A DNA stretch of 64,000 nucleotides from Haematobia irritans (lineage: Eukaryota; Arthropoda; Insecta; Diptera; Muscidae), in the NCBI RefSeq assembly GCF_050003625.1, contig NC_134398.1:98249479-98313478 (forward strand). Reading direction: 5' to 3'. Below are positions 32,758 to 44,205 of this stretch, piece by piece; the first letter of the stretch is position 1; the number at the start of each line of letters is the position of its first letter. A program made the position numbers and the translations under genes. The notes beneath the pieces are model-generated. The model saw nothing but the letters and a program-made list of their open reading frames with translations. It ran no database searches and was not told the DNA's origin.

Positions 32758-33781
32758 TATTTTTTGCTATAATTGTGTTACGTCCCATAACGTTAGATTT
32801 AAATTTTAGGTACAGAGATTTTCTAGAAGTATATACAATTTTGTCTAAATCGATTCAGATTCAAATTCATGCATATGGGAATATAACCCTTTATAATAAT
32901 TTTCGTCCACAAATACATATACTGTCGGTATCTTCTCATATTATGATGGGTATTTATATCATTATTTTATTTATTAAACATTGCCCTAAATTTGAAATAA
33001 AGAGTTTAATTGGTATAAATGCGAAATTAAGACCTTTCTTGCACACAAAAATAAATACGATACTTTATATCGATCCATATATATACCCCATATATACCCC
33101 CTCAATAGAACTAAAATTAGTGGTACTAAAATGAGATTTAGTTATATTACCCGGAGTCGACTCCGGAGTCGGAGTCGGAGTCGAGCTGATGAAAAATGCT
33201 GGAGTCGGAGTCGGAGTCGGAGTCGAGCAAAATTGGCTCGACTCCACAGCCCTGGTCCGAACGGCGTTTCACATTGCAGTGAAACAACTTAGAGAAGCTA
33301 TGAAACCCTCAGAAATGTCACCAGCATTACTGAGGTGGGATAATCCACGGCTGAAAAACTTTTTGGTGTTCGGTCGAAGCAGGAATCGAACCCACGACCT
33401 TGTGTATGCAAGGCGGGCATGCTAACCACTGTACCACGGTGGCTCCCTTTAACGAACCAAGAAAAAAATTGTGCCCATAATGCCAAAATGATAAACAAAG
33501 CACATGTCCACACATACATAAAATGCTGCTCTCAAGGCGAAAACATATGCTGTTTGTTTTTCAAATGTCTATTCTCTTGGTTCCGAATGTCTATTCTCTT
33601 TATTCAAATTAAATAATATTTAGACTTAAGCATATCAAATTTTTGGCCTTATCATAAAACAGTTTTCCGAAACAACATACAAGCGGTTTCACAGAAATTG
33701 TTCTCTTTTGATTCTTTCGCTGTGTTATGTTGATATCTTTCGTCAACTCTCCCGGTTTCCATCTCTATTTCTTTCTCTATA

Positions 33782-36377
33782 CACTGAAAAAACAGAGAAC
33801 CCTTTTCCATTGCTAAATAAACTAAACTGTAGTAATATTGACCATGATTTAGCCCTTAAGATTTTTTTCAACTTGTCTAGTTTATAATTCTCTTAAGTTT
33901 TAGTTCATCTATAACATTGTAGTTTAGTTCATTTTTACAACACCATAAGATTTATATACCCCTACCAAGTTAAAAAGTCAGTATTATTTTGATTTACTTG
34001 CTTATTTTGTGGGAAACCCGATAATAAAAATTGGTTAACAGTCTCTTTAAAATGTCGACGATTAAACTATTTTTAAATCAATCATTCCACAGTACAGAGA
34101 AATTAAATAATTAAAGGAACAACAAACCGTTTTACTATTATGAAAATTTTCATACATTAAAATTAAACTTTCTTTAAGCAAAAGTACTTTATTATAAAAA
34201 CTTATGATGAAAGTTCTTAATACAATGTTTTTTGTGAATAAAAATTATGACCACGTGGAACAGAGAGTAGTTCATTTGAACCCGCTGTTTGGACATTTTG
34301 ACTTATCCTTTTTTTATTCATCGTAGGTAATTTTTTCACATATCTTGCTGGAAAAAAATGGAAACAATAATGAAAATTGTTAAAAATTAACACCATGTAA
34401 TGAAATATAATTTTAATTCTTCATTTTAGCTTGTAACTTACCATATTTGGGGGCATTTTATCGAATGGTGTAAGGAATTCAACTTTTCTTTGGAAAACGT
34501 ATCTCATAAAATTGGTACCTGAAACAATTAGAGAAATAATGAAGTATTCTATATAAACTCATAAAACTGTGTTGTTATCGATGTGAAGGATATAATAAAA
34601 TAAATATTCTAGTTGAAAGAAAGCCAGAGTTTTAATATAAAACTTACCAATTCTCTATTAAATTGTACGCTGAGGGGAAATATACATAAAAAGTTGTCCA
34701 AATTTATTTGGGCTATTCTGAAATTAAATATTTATTTTTTACATTAAATAAAATTATTAAATAGGTTTCCAAAAATCGAATGAAAAAAATAATATTATGC
34801 ATAAAAAACACAAATATTCTGGTTAAAAGAAAGTTAAAGAATCCTTACCAATTCACTATTAAATTACAAGCAAAGGAGTACCAACATTTTTTTCAAATTT
34901 TTAAGGGGTTATTCTGAAATTAAATATTTGTTTTTTTACATTAAAATATTACATTGGTTTCCAAAAAAATTGATTAAAGAAATACTTAAATAAGGTATTA
35001 AAAACCTATAATTTTGATGATAAAAAGGTCATAAAAACGTAAATATTCTAGTTGAAAGAAAGCCAAATTTTAAAAGAAAACTTACCAATTCTCTATTTTC
35101 GAACCCATCTGGAGTTGCTCTGAAATTAAATATTGCTTTTACAACAAAGAAAAACATTAAACTGGTTTCCAAAAAAAAAATAATTAACAAATAATAATAT
35201 ACATAAAAAATATTATTTTTAAAAGAAAGCCATATTAAAAAAAACAATACTTACCAATTTATGGCTAAACTATACGCTGAGATATAACAAAAATTGTCCA
35301 AATTCATCTGGAATTGAATATTAATTTTTTATATTGAATAATAAAAATTTCAATACACTTTCAATTTCAACATATTTTCCTAAATATTCTTAATAACTTT
35401 TCTCAAAACTACCGATAAAATATTAATAACTTTCATTTAAAAGGTTTAATAAACAAACACCAATATATGTCTCAAAATTCCAAAATATTCCATGCCTTTA
35501 TATTCCCTTGTTGCATATTAAAAGATGCAACAGCCCACGCCAACGCCAACTATACAACTGAAGCATGCCAAACAAAACCAAGCAAAGCCAAAACATTCCT
35601 ACAACAACAAAAACACATGTGCCTTTATTGAAAACAACACCTCATCCAGCCAATAAACCATCCAAGAATAACAAACACACACACAAACCACTAAATACAA
35701 AAATAAAAACAACCCCACGCTCATGTATACACAACAAAACTCAAGTAACATCATCTTTACATTAATCACATTCCACTATGCCGATAAAGATCTCTGTACT
35801 ATGCATTAGTTCATCGCATCTGCTGACAATTTACTCTGAGAATAATATTCGTAAAGGCACACCAGTTTATGAACGATGAAACGTTTAACTTAAAATTTGC
35901 AAAATTTTCATGAAATGTTATCTACCATTTTTGACGAAAATGTCTATAAATTTAATTACATGTGAACTAAAAATATTTCATTGGGTAATTTTTTACCAAC
36001 AATTATTAACTATAGGAATTGTCAGTAAGAAATTGCTATCCACTTTCAAGTTCATTTTTCGTAAAAAAATATTTTCTCATACAAAAAAATCTTATAGTAA
36101 ATTGCACTTATTATTTAGAAAATACTTTACATTTCACAAGTAGTTTTATAGCATAACAAACGAATTTTTAACTACTAGTTAAGAAATTTTTTAAGGACAT
36201 TTCCATCGTATTTTGTAGGCCATGAACTAAACGATTGCTACTTAGAATTTGTAAAATTTCCTTTCGAGTAGTTAATTTTCGTTGAAGATACGAAAAATGA
36301 ACTAAAATTCTGGAAAATTCTTGTAATAAATTATTGTAAAAATCTTCTTAAATTTACGAGACACTTTTTTTTCTGTG
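33782..36377 (+). mobile_element. Element E, copy E1 (2596 bp)
   Basis: Begins CACTGAAAAAACAGAGAACCC and ends CACTTTTTTTTCTGTG, with TA outside each tip (33780-33781, 36378-36379). Near-identical to E2 apart from a 215-bp insertion there. The splice-like modules of E0 are seen here in complement (for example 34480-35310). Two small ORFs (35565-35765 and 35910-36143), identical in E2, are low-complexity or featureless and I do not call them genes. Left neighbour is F4, right neighbour is Bel/Pao gag. Confidence 0.85.
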
Positions 36378-36390
36378 TAGGCTCGGGTTA

Positions 36391-37035
36391 GTGGAGGCAT
36401 ACTTCAAGCAAATATTGACTATTCAAAACGAAATAGAGGATAATAACCCAAAAGATAATGGAAGGGCAGATCTTGAGGATTTGTGTATAAAAACAAAAAC
36501 GAAAATTATCGAATTACTTGGCGATAACTACAAAAGAGGTGGTTTTGAATCATCATTTGCAATTCCAATTCCCGATACAAGTAAGTTGCCTAAACTTGAT
36601 TTACCAAAGTTCGACGGAAAGTATTCCGCGTATAAGAATTTTATATCTTCATTCAAGCTATTTCTGGACAATGATACATCGTTATCGCCAATAGAATAGT
36701 TCAATCATTTGATCCATTGTTTATCGGGACAGGCATTAGATACTGTTCGTGCATTCCAAATAACAAGTGACAATTATAAGAAGGCTTTGAATCGATTAGA
36801 ACAACGATACGATAATACCACATTGATTTTCCTTGAACATATATCAAACCTTTATGATCTCCCAGATGTTCAAAAACCATCAGCTGTTCAATTGCATAGT
36901 TTGGTTGATAGTGGTTCGGCTATTTACAGTTCGCTTAAGTCATTAGGAAACGAGGAACAGATTTGCCATGCAATGCTTATCCATTTGATATCGACACAGG
37001 TTGATGTAGAAACTAGAATCAAATGGAAAGAAAAT
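36391..37035 (+). pseudogene. Bel/Pao gag (DUF1759-like region), one nonsense codon
   Basis: LPKLDLPKFDGKYSAYKNF and the downstream HCLSGQALDTVRAF, NRLEQRYDN and VHSLV-type segments match the Bel/Pao gag core. A TAG at 36697-36699 interrupts the frame where relatives have a Lys codon. The frame then stays open to 37035, where the Harbinger element enters after WKENP. Gag would form the particle; this copy is dead. Confidence 0.85.
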
Positions 37036-37038
37036 CCT

Positions 37039-38097
37039 GGGGGGTTACTCTGTATTGCGATGCGTAAGAAAAATTGTCGCGAATCGAGTAATTGGTACTC
37101 AGTAATTCGTTTTCGTATCTACCTTGCGCATCTAGTTTTCGCAAATCTGGCATCACCGCACTCTATAATGCGAAAGCGTATGTCAAACTCGTTCGTTGAT
37201 CGCAAAAATCGTGCGCAAACAAAATAGCAATCGCAAAGTAACAAATATGTAAGTAAGCACAATTAAATTTTTATATTTGTATCTAAATTGTTTATTGTTT
37301 TAGGGAAAAACCAAAAAAGTTACAGACACAGCAACGTCAGTTCCAAACTTTGGTAGACTTTATGGTCTCTTCCGCAGTTACCTCAAATTGTATGTGCTTG
37401 GGACAAAGTATTCGTTCAATCACCTCGCAAACTTCTTTTAAGCAGCGCGACATAGATTGCTCTGATAGTCCTAAAAGATGGTCTTGGCCGATTTGTAGAT
37501 AACCACCTTGTCCAAGCAATTTCAAAGCAGCGGCCACTTTTATTGGAGTTGGAATGGCTGTGGATTTATTTGGAACGACGAGGTCGTCTTTAATAGCGTT
37601 TAATACATACATAAACGCATCTTTATTAAGACGAAATCTATAAAAATGAAATATTCGAAAACGTTTGTCACATAATTTGAGTTTCCATTTTCTTACCCGT
37701 GGTCACTTAGGGAGAGTATATTTGACCGATCTCGCAAAATTCTTCTTGTAATTCGTTCATGTTAATTTTCTTCAAACCATAACGCTATCGAATCCATAAT
37801 TATTACTTTTTTGTTATAAACGATTAGCAAGTTTTAAAAGAACACGCACCGAACGGAAGATTGTTTAAAATGTTTTTATTTACAATTTTTTGACATTTCT
37901 TTTTATCATTTTCGTTATTGTTTACATTGTGCAGCCAGCGTTGTCATATTTTCGCTTTATTTTGCTAAAGCGTTACCATATTTTCAGTTTACTTTGCGAA
38001 AGCGTTTGCGCAAGTGATACAGAGTACCGAATTGTACTCTTAACGCATTTAACTATCGCATCGCATTTGCTTTCGTATCGCAATACAGAGTAACCCC
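37039..38097. mobile_element. PIF/Harbinger-type element (1.06 kb), 3-bp TSD CCT
   Basis: Ends GGGGGGTTACTCTGTATTGC and the complement of GGGGTTACTCTGTATTGC; CCT at 37036-37038 and 38098-38100. Removing it restores the gag frame (WKENP followed by DFDKIP). It carries a degraded transposase on the minus strand and is too short to be autonomous. Confidence 0.85.
37337..37800 (-). pseudogene. Harbinger (HARBI1-like) transposase N-terminal fragment, two exons
   Basis: Exon 1 (about 37697-37800) gives RRILRDRSNILSLSDH, preceded by an in-frame TAA near 37763. A ~60-bp intron (GTAAGA to TTTTATAG) leads to exon 2 (to 37337) with FRLNKDAFMYVLNAIK, TPIKVAAALKLLGQGGY and SEQSMSRCLKEV. This is the helix-turn-helix-containing N-terminal part of HARBI1-like proteins. 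The DDE catalytic half is missing. Not functional. Confidence 0.8.
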
Positions 38098-38836
38098 CCT
38101 GATTTTGATAAGATACCCTCATGGGATACGTTTTGTAAAAGTTTGGAACGAAGATGTCAGTTTTTGGAGTCTACAGAATCTTATATCAAAACCCCCAATA
38201 ACTATAATAGCCGCCGGAATGGGTCTAAAGTACAGACTCGATTATCTTGACACACCCAACAAAAGTATTGTGCATTATGCAAATGTTTAGATCATTGGAT
38301 TAGTTCATGTGCCAAATATATAGCAATGGATCACGATTTACGGCGAAATACGGTTAAAAGGCTCGGCCTATGCCTTAATTGCCTTGGTGAGGGTCATGTA
38401 GTATCCAAATGTTTATCTAAGGTGACTTGCAAGACTTGTCGCAAAGCCCATCACACCACTTTACATCGGACAACAACCATGAGCAACGTAGAAGCCCCCT
38501 CCACGTCTCATTCGGGGACAACACCATCTGTGGCTGTTAACACTCATATTCAACCATCAACTAATGTGATTTTGGCAACGGCAGTCGTTCTTGTTCGTGA
38601 TGGGTCGGGAGAATTCCAGTTGTGCCGTGCACTCTTAGACTCAGGTTCCCAAGTGAATCTTATTACTGAAACTTTGGCACGGCAATTAAATTTAACGAAG
38701 AGAAAGAAGATAATTGACATAGTAGGAGTCGGTGGTTTATCGTCCAAAATGAAGTATGAAGTAGCCACATCGGTTCGTTCGCGCTACAACGAAGAAGAAT
38801 ATGTCATAGATTTGTTGGTTATGAATCGTATATCTG
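38098..38836 (+). pseudogene. Bel/Pao gag C-terminus with CCHC knuckles, and protease
   Basis: After the Harbinger element the gag frame resumes (DFDKIPSWDTFCKSLERRC) but shifts frame once or more before 38286. From 38326 one frame gives CLNCLGEGHVVSKC and CKTCRKAHHTTLH (two zinc knuckles), then an aspartic protease with ALLDSGSQVNLIT (active-site DSG near 38635). It is cut at 38836 by E2. Typical of Bel/Pao, whose protease uses DSGS rather than DTGA. Confidence 0.88.
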
Positions 38837-41652
38837 CACTGAAAAAAACAGTGAACCCTTTTCCATTGCAAAATGAACTAAACTGTAGTAATATTGACCA
38901 TGATTTAGCCCTTAAGATTTTTTTCAACTTGTCTAGTTTATAATTCTCTTAAATTTTAGTTCATCTATAACATTGTAGTTTAGTTTATTTTTACAACACC
39001 ATAAGATTTATATACCCCTACCAAGTTAAAAAGTCAGTATTATTTTGTTTTACTTGCTTATTTTGTGGGAAACCCGATAATAAAAACTGGTTAACAGTCT
39101 CTTGAAAATGTCGACGACTAAACTATTTTTAAATCAATCATTCCACAGTACAGAGAAATTAAATAATTAAAGGAACAACAAACCGTTTTACTATTATGAA
39201 AATTTTCATACATTAAAATTAAATTTTCTTTAAGCAAAAGTACTTTATTATAAAAACTTATGATGAAAGTTCTTAATACAATGTTTATTGTGAATAAAAA
39301 TTATGACCACGTGGAACAGAGAGTAGTTAATTTGAACCCGCTGTTTGGACATTTTGACTTATCCTTTTTTTATTCATCGTAGGTAATTATTTCACATACA
39401 GTATGTCAAGAAAGTGTTTTGACAATAGGATAAAAATTATGTTTTATTCCAAAATTAAATATAATTTAATTTTAAAAAATATTTTATTATGTATTTTGCA
39501 AAGTATACATATTTTATTTTTCTCAAAACGAATTAACAACTCGATTTTTACTTCAATTATTTCTGGAATTTTAAATATTTGACAATGTCAAAAGACTTTC
39601 TTGACATACTGTATCTTGCTGGAAAAAAATGGAAACAATAATGAAAATTGTTAAAAATTAACACCATGTTATGAAATATAATTTTTAATTCTTCATTTTA
39701 GCTTGTAACTTACCATATTTGGGGGCATTTTATCAAATGGTGTAAGGAATTCAACTTTCCTTTGGAAAACGTATCTCATAAAATTTGTACCTGAAACAAT
39801 TAGAGAAATAATGAAGTATTCTATATAAACTCATAAAACTGTGTTGTTATCGATGTGAAGGATATAATAAAATAAATATTCTAGTTGAAAGAAAGCCAGA
39901 GTTTTAATATAAAACTTACCAATTCTCTATTAAATTGTACGCTGAGGGGAAATATACATAAAAAGTTGTCCAAATTTATTTGGGCTATTCTGAAATTAAA
40001 TATTTATTTTTTACATTAAATAAAATTATTAAATAGGTTTCCAAAAATCGAATGAAAAAAATAATATTATGCATAAAAAACACAAATATTCTGGTTAAAA
40101 GAAAGTTAAAGAATCCTTACCAATTCACTATTAAATTACAAGCAAAGGAGTACCAACATTTTTTTCAAATTTTTAAGGGGTTATTCTGAAATTAAATATT
40201 TGTTTTTTTACATTAAAATATTACATTGGTTTCCAAAAAAATTGATTAAAGAAATACTTAAATAAGGTATTAAAAACCTATAATTTTGATGATAAAAAGG
40301 TCATAAAAACGTAAATATTCTAGTTGAAAGAAAGCCAAATTTTAAAAGAAAACTTACCAATTCTCTATTTTCGAACCCATCTGGAGTTGCTCTGAAATTA
40401 AATATTGCTTTTACAACAAAGAAAAACATTAAACTGGTTTCCAAAAAAAAAAAATAATTAACAAATAATAATATACATAAAAAATATTATTTTTAAAAGA
40501 AAGCCATATTAAAAAAAACAATACTTACCAATTTATGGCTAAACTATACGCTGAGATATAACAAAAATTGTCCAAATTCATCTGGAATTGAATATTAATT
40601 TTTTATATTGAATAATAAAAATTTCAATACACTTTCAATTTCAACATATTTTCCTAAATATTCTTAATAACTTTTCTCAAAACTACCGATAAAATATTAA
40701 TAACTTTCATTTAAAAGGTTTAATAAACAAACACCAATATATGTCTCAAAATTCCAAAATATTCCATGCCTTTATATTCCCTTGTTGCATATTAAAAGAT
40801 GCAACAGCCCACGCCAACGCCAACTATACAACTGAAGCATGCCAAACAAAACCAAGCAAAGCCAAAACATTCCTACAACAACAAAAACACATGTGCCTTT
40901 ATTGAAAACAACACCTCATCCAGCCAATAAACCATCCAAGAATAACAAACACACACACAAACCACTAAATACAAAAATAAAAACAACCCCACGCTCATGT
41001 ATACACAACAAAACTCAAGTAACATCATCTTTACATTAATCACATTCCACTATGCCGATAAAGATCTCTGTACTATGCATTAGTTCATCGCATCTGCTGA
41101 CAATTTACTCTAAGAATAATATTCGTAAAGGCACACCAGTTTATGAACGATGAAACGTGTAACTTAAAATTTGCAAAATTTTCATGAAATGTTATCTACC
41201 ATTTTTGACGAAAATGTCTATAAATTTAATTACATGTGAACTAAAAATATTTCATTGGGTAATTTTTTACCAACAATTATTAACTATAGGAATTGTCAGT
41301 AAGAAATTGCTATCCACTTTCAAGTTCATTTTTCGTAAAAAAATATTTTCTCATACAAAAAAATCTTATAGTAAATTGCACTTATTATTTAGAAAATACT
41401 TTACATTTCACAAGTAGTTTTATAGCATAACAAACGAATTTTTAACTACTAGTTAAGAAATTTTTTAAGGACATTTCCATCGTATTTTGTAGGCCATGAA
41501 CTAAACGATTGCTACTTAGAATTTGTAAAATTTCCTTTCGAGTAGTTAATTTTCGTTGAAGATACGAAAAATGAACTAAAATTCTGGAAAATTCTTGTAA
41601 TAAATTATTGTAAAAATCTTCTTAAATTTACGAGACACTTTTTTTTTCTGTG
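38837..41652 (+). mobile_element. Element E, copy E2, with a small mariner-like MITE inside
   Basis: CACTGAAAAAAACAGTG to CACTTTTTTTTTCTGTG. The right side has TA (41653-41654); the left neighbour is TG, not TA. Apart from the MITE at 39399-39611 it matches E1 almost base for base over ~2.6 kb; I noted only isolated substitutions and homopolymer changes. Confidence 0.85.
39399..39611. mobile_element. 213-bp MITE with TA target site, mariner/Tc1 type
   Basis: Inverted ends CAGTATGTCAAGAAAGT, about 26 bp with one mismatch, flanked by TA (39397-39398, 39612-39613). E1 at 34335-34345 and E3 at 42540-42550 lack it, giving the empty site CACATATC. No ORF. Confidence 0.95.
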
Positions 41653-41654
41653 TA

Positions 41655-42012
41655 GTTAATGAACTATTCCTAACTGCTTTCAGTTTAGGAGTTTTTTACT
41701 GAAACAAGTAAATTTTATTATTTCACACAAAAATTTTACTTAATGGAATTAAAATAGCTAAATTAAATTGATGAACATTTTTCCTTTAGTTCCGAAGACA
41801 CTTTTTTCTGTGTGTAGTTTTTGTGAAAATGTTTTTTAGTGTATTGTGATTTTTATGTCCAATATTAACTTTATTTCTGTCTACTATGTTCGAGTTTGTA
41901 ATCCTTTCTGAAATTCCTTTTACATAGGATAACGATCTGTAAATTTTGGGTTCTTTCTGTATCTTTTCTTTGTCCAAGCACGGTTTGTATGATGAAATTA
42001 ATTCTTTGATTA
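41655..42012 (-). repeat. Fragment of the H-centre family, then unassigned AT-rich sequence
   Basis: 41655-41816 is the complement of 22600-22760 (ends GACACTTTTTTCTGTGTG; contains TTAATGAACTATTCCTAAC). The remainder to 42012 shows no recognised feature. Confidence 0.65.
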
Positions 42013-43351
42013 CACTGAAAAACAGTGAACCCTTTTCCATTGCAAAATGAACTAAACTGTAGTAATATTGACTATGATTTAGCCCTTAAGATTTTTTTCA
42101 ACTTGTCTAGTTTATAATTCTCTTAAATTTTAGTTCATCTATAACATTGTATTTTAGTTCATTTTTACAACATCATAAGATTTATATACCCCTAAAAAGT
42201 TTACTTGCTTATTTTTTGGGAAACCCGATAATAAAAATTCGTTAACAGTCTCTTTAAAATGTCAACGACTAAACTATTTTTAAATCAATCATTCCACAGT
42301 ACAGAGAAATTAAATAATTAAAGGAACAACAAACCGTTTTACTATTATGAAAATTTTCACACATTAAAATTAAACTTTCTTTAAGCAAAAGTACTTAAAA
42401 TTAAACTTATAATGAAAGTTCTTAATACAATGTTTTTTGTGAATAAAAATTATGACCACGTGGAACAGAGAGTAGTTCATTTGAACTCGCTGTTTGGACA
42501 TTTTGACTTATCCTTTTTTTATTCATCGTAGGTAATTTTTTCACATATCGTGCTGGAAAAAATGGTGAGTACTATGTTCGGGTTTTTCACCAAAACACTA
42601 AACTAAAAGTACAGAAATATATATGAAGACGATTATATTTTGATCAAGTCTTACCAAATAATGGAAGAAAAGATCCAAGGAGTTGATTGAAAATAATTTT
42701 ATATTTCTATATTAATTAATTAAAAAAAGTAACCGTGAAAACAAGCTGGGTTTCAGCTTGAAAACTGAACATAGTACTCAGCTTAATGCATTACTCTCAC
42801 TCAAACAAAACTCAAGTAACATCTCTGTACTATGCATTAGTTCATCGCATCTGCTGACAATTTACTCTAAGAATAATATTCGTAAAGGCACACCAGTTTA
42901 TGAACGATGAAACGTTTAACTTAAAATTTGCAAAAACTTCATAAAATTTTTGACGAAAATGTCTATAAATTGAATTACTCGTGAACTAAAAATAGTTCAT
43001 TGGGTAATTTTCTACCAACAATTATTAACTATGTTATAGGAATTGTCAGTAAGAAATTGCTATCCACTTTCAAGTTCATTTTTCGTAAAAAAATATTTTC
43101 TCATACAAAAAAAATCTTATAGTAAATTGCACTTATTATTTAGAAAGTACTTTACAATTCACTAGTAGTTTTATAGCCTGACGAATTTTTAACTACCAGT
43201 TAAGAAATTTTTTAAGGAAATTTCCATCGTATTTTGTAGGCCATGAACTAAACGATTGCTACTTAGAATTTGTAAAATTTCCTTTCGAGTAGTTAATTTT
43301 CGTTGAAGATACGAAAAATCTTCTTAAATTTACAAGACACTTTTTTCTGTG
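42013..43351 (+). mobile_element. Element E, copy E3, internally deleted, with a small inverted-repeat insert
   Basis: Same ends as E1/E2 with TA outside both (42011-42012, 43352-43353). The module-rich middle is missing and replaced by the 215-bp unit at 42566-42780. 1339 bp in all. Confidence 0.85.
42566..42780. mobile_element. 215-bp inverted-repeat unit (TGAGTACTATGTTC ends)
   Basis: Left end TGAGTACTATGTTCGG and right end CTGAACATAGTACTCA are near-perfect inverted repeats. A relative sits at about 3515-3740. No ORF; target duplication unclear because it marks the deletion point of E3. Confidence 0.7.
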
Positions 43352-43353
43352 TA

Positions 43354-43516
43354 CATTGTGACCCTACGTCCTACAAGACGCTAAATATTAGAAAAAACCT
43401 ACATATAGGGAATTTCCCCTACTTCTAGCAACACTGGCTGTAGTTGATATTGCACCTACGGGGTTAGTATGCCACTAATATTGGGCCCATTATTAAAAAA
43501 GAGAAAATCGCTCAAT
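43354..43516. other. Spacer left of SINE, no feature seen
   Basis: Contains ACTTCTAGCAACACTGGC and GGGCCCATTATT but nothing I can assign. Its continuation after the SINE is 51676, where ~150-bp repeat units begin. Confidence 0.4.
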
Positions 43517-43760
43517 TAGTGTAGGTAAGGGAGCCACCGTGGTGCAATGGTTAGCATGCCCGCCTTGCATACACAAGGTCGTGGGTTCGATTCCTGCTTC
43601 GACCGAACACCAAAAAGTTTTTCAGCGGTGGATTATCCCACCTCAGTAATGCTGGTGACATTTCTGAGGGTTTCAAAGCTTCTCTAAGTGGTTTCACTGC
43701 AATGTAGAACGCCGTTCGGATTCGGCTATAAAAAGGAGGTCCCTTGTCATTGAGCTTAAC

Positions 43761-44205
43761 AAATACGGAACTGCGATTTCTTTATATAAAAAAAAACACA
43801 AGTTCGTTTTAATTTTGTCTTCTTTACTATAGTAAAGAAGTGTCTTTATTGAATTGAGTTCTTACACTAAATTTACTTAAGTCTACCTTTCTATTTTATT
43901 AGCTGTTGACAGAGACTTCCCATTTCGTAAATGCATAGGTGGCACATTTATTATTCTCACCTATGCATTGGAATCATGTTACATACACGCGTTTCCAACC
44001 GAAGTGTGGGAAACGCTAAATTGGCAAATTTGGAAAAGAGTCTGGGAAACGCGAAATTAGCAGTTTCTTGAAATTATGTGGATCAAATTTGATTATGCGA
44101 AAAAGAAAATAAGTTTTAAAGAATGAAGCAAATGAACCAAAGGGTGGATAGGTAAAATAACTTCATACTATTCTATGTTACTAAATTATGTTAGAGGGTG
44201 TAACT
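43761..44205 (-). repeat. 3' LTR of the errantivirus (445 bp)
   Basis: Read by eye it is identical to the LTR at 51103-51547. Minus-strand AATAAA at 43845-43850 is a likely polyadenylation signal. It lies next to a perfect 22-bp palindrome (43819-43840, centred on CTATAG). Confidence 0.95.

Larger units (their letters stand above)
29609..33254. mobile_element. 3.6-kb hAT-type element, TSD GTCCGAAC, ends rich in GGAGTC
   Basis: Inverted ends CAGGGCTGTGGAGTCG; 8-bp target copies GTCCGAAC at 29601-29608 and 33255-33262, splitting the SINE. Subterminal regions carry runs of GGAGTC/GACTCC (29618-29720, 33150-33245). No transposase ORF was found. The interior is mostly other repeats: D2 (30180-31908), minisatellite, a C fragment, and about 390 bp of plain sequence (32760-33150) containing a 119-codon ORF without recognisable content. 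Confidence 0.92.
29453..33447 (-). mobile_element. tRNA-derived SINE (minus), split by a hAT element; TSD TTTAACGAACCAAG
   Basis: The two halves, 29453-29608 and 33263-33447, sum to about 341 bp and align with the SINE at 43529-51663. The head (33361-33447, minus) is tRNA-like with TGGTTAGCATGCCCGCC and GGGTTCGATTCC. The 3' end (29453-29530) is the LINE-type tail (CACAATGGACTGAATAGTC, GGGCTGCCACC) plus AACCT units. A 14-bp target duplication flanks it (29439-29452, 33448-33461). Pol III transcription from the head is expected. Confidence 0.93.
28247..33779 (-). mobile_element. Element F, copy F4 (inverted), split by a SINE and cut off by E1
   Basis: Starts at TA/CACCCTCAAAAAAATCGC, the complement of the F right end, and continues to 29438. 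It is interrupted by the SINE and resumes at 33448-33779 in the same order as F3. The expected final ~230 bp ending in CACTGTTAG are missing: at 33780 the sequence passes into E1, and beyond E1 lies Bel/Pao instead of F. The tRNA-like pair is at 28560-28630 (minus) and 28741-28820 (plus). Confidence 0.85.
36380..38836 (+). mobile_element. Bel/Pao LTR retrotransposon fragment (gag and protease), split by a Harbinger element
   Basis: Coding from within gag at 36385 to within protease at 38836; both ends are cut by E1 and E2. No LTR, RT or integrase is present. The coding order and motifs (DUF1759-like gag, CCHC knuckles, DSGSQ protease) are those of the Bel/Pao superfamily. Confidence 0.88.

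Noticed and set aside
32775..33134. 119-codon ORF in the hAT element
   Set aside because: No recognisable domain, AT-driven composition, and no sign of the BED or hATC motifs expected of a transposase.
35565..36143. Two small ORFs in element E1, identical in E2 (40839-41417)
   Set aside because: One is Thr/Lys/His/Asn-rich low complexity and the other featureless. Identity reflects the recent duplication of E, not protein constraint.
37039..37227. Extension of the gag ORF past WKENP to 37227
   Set aside because: The codons after 37039 belong to the Harbinger element end, not to gag.
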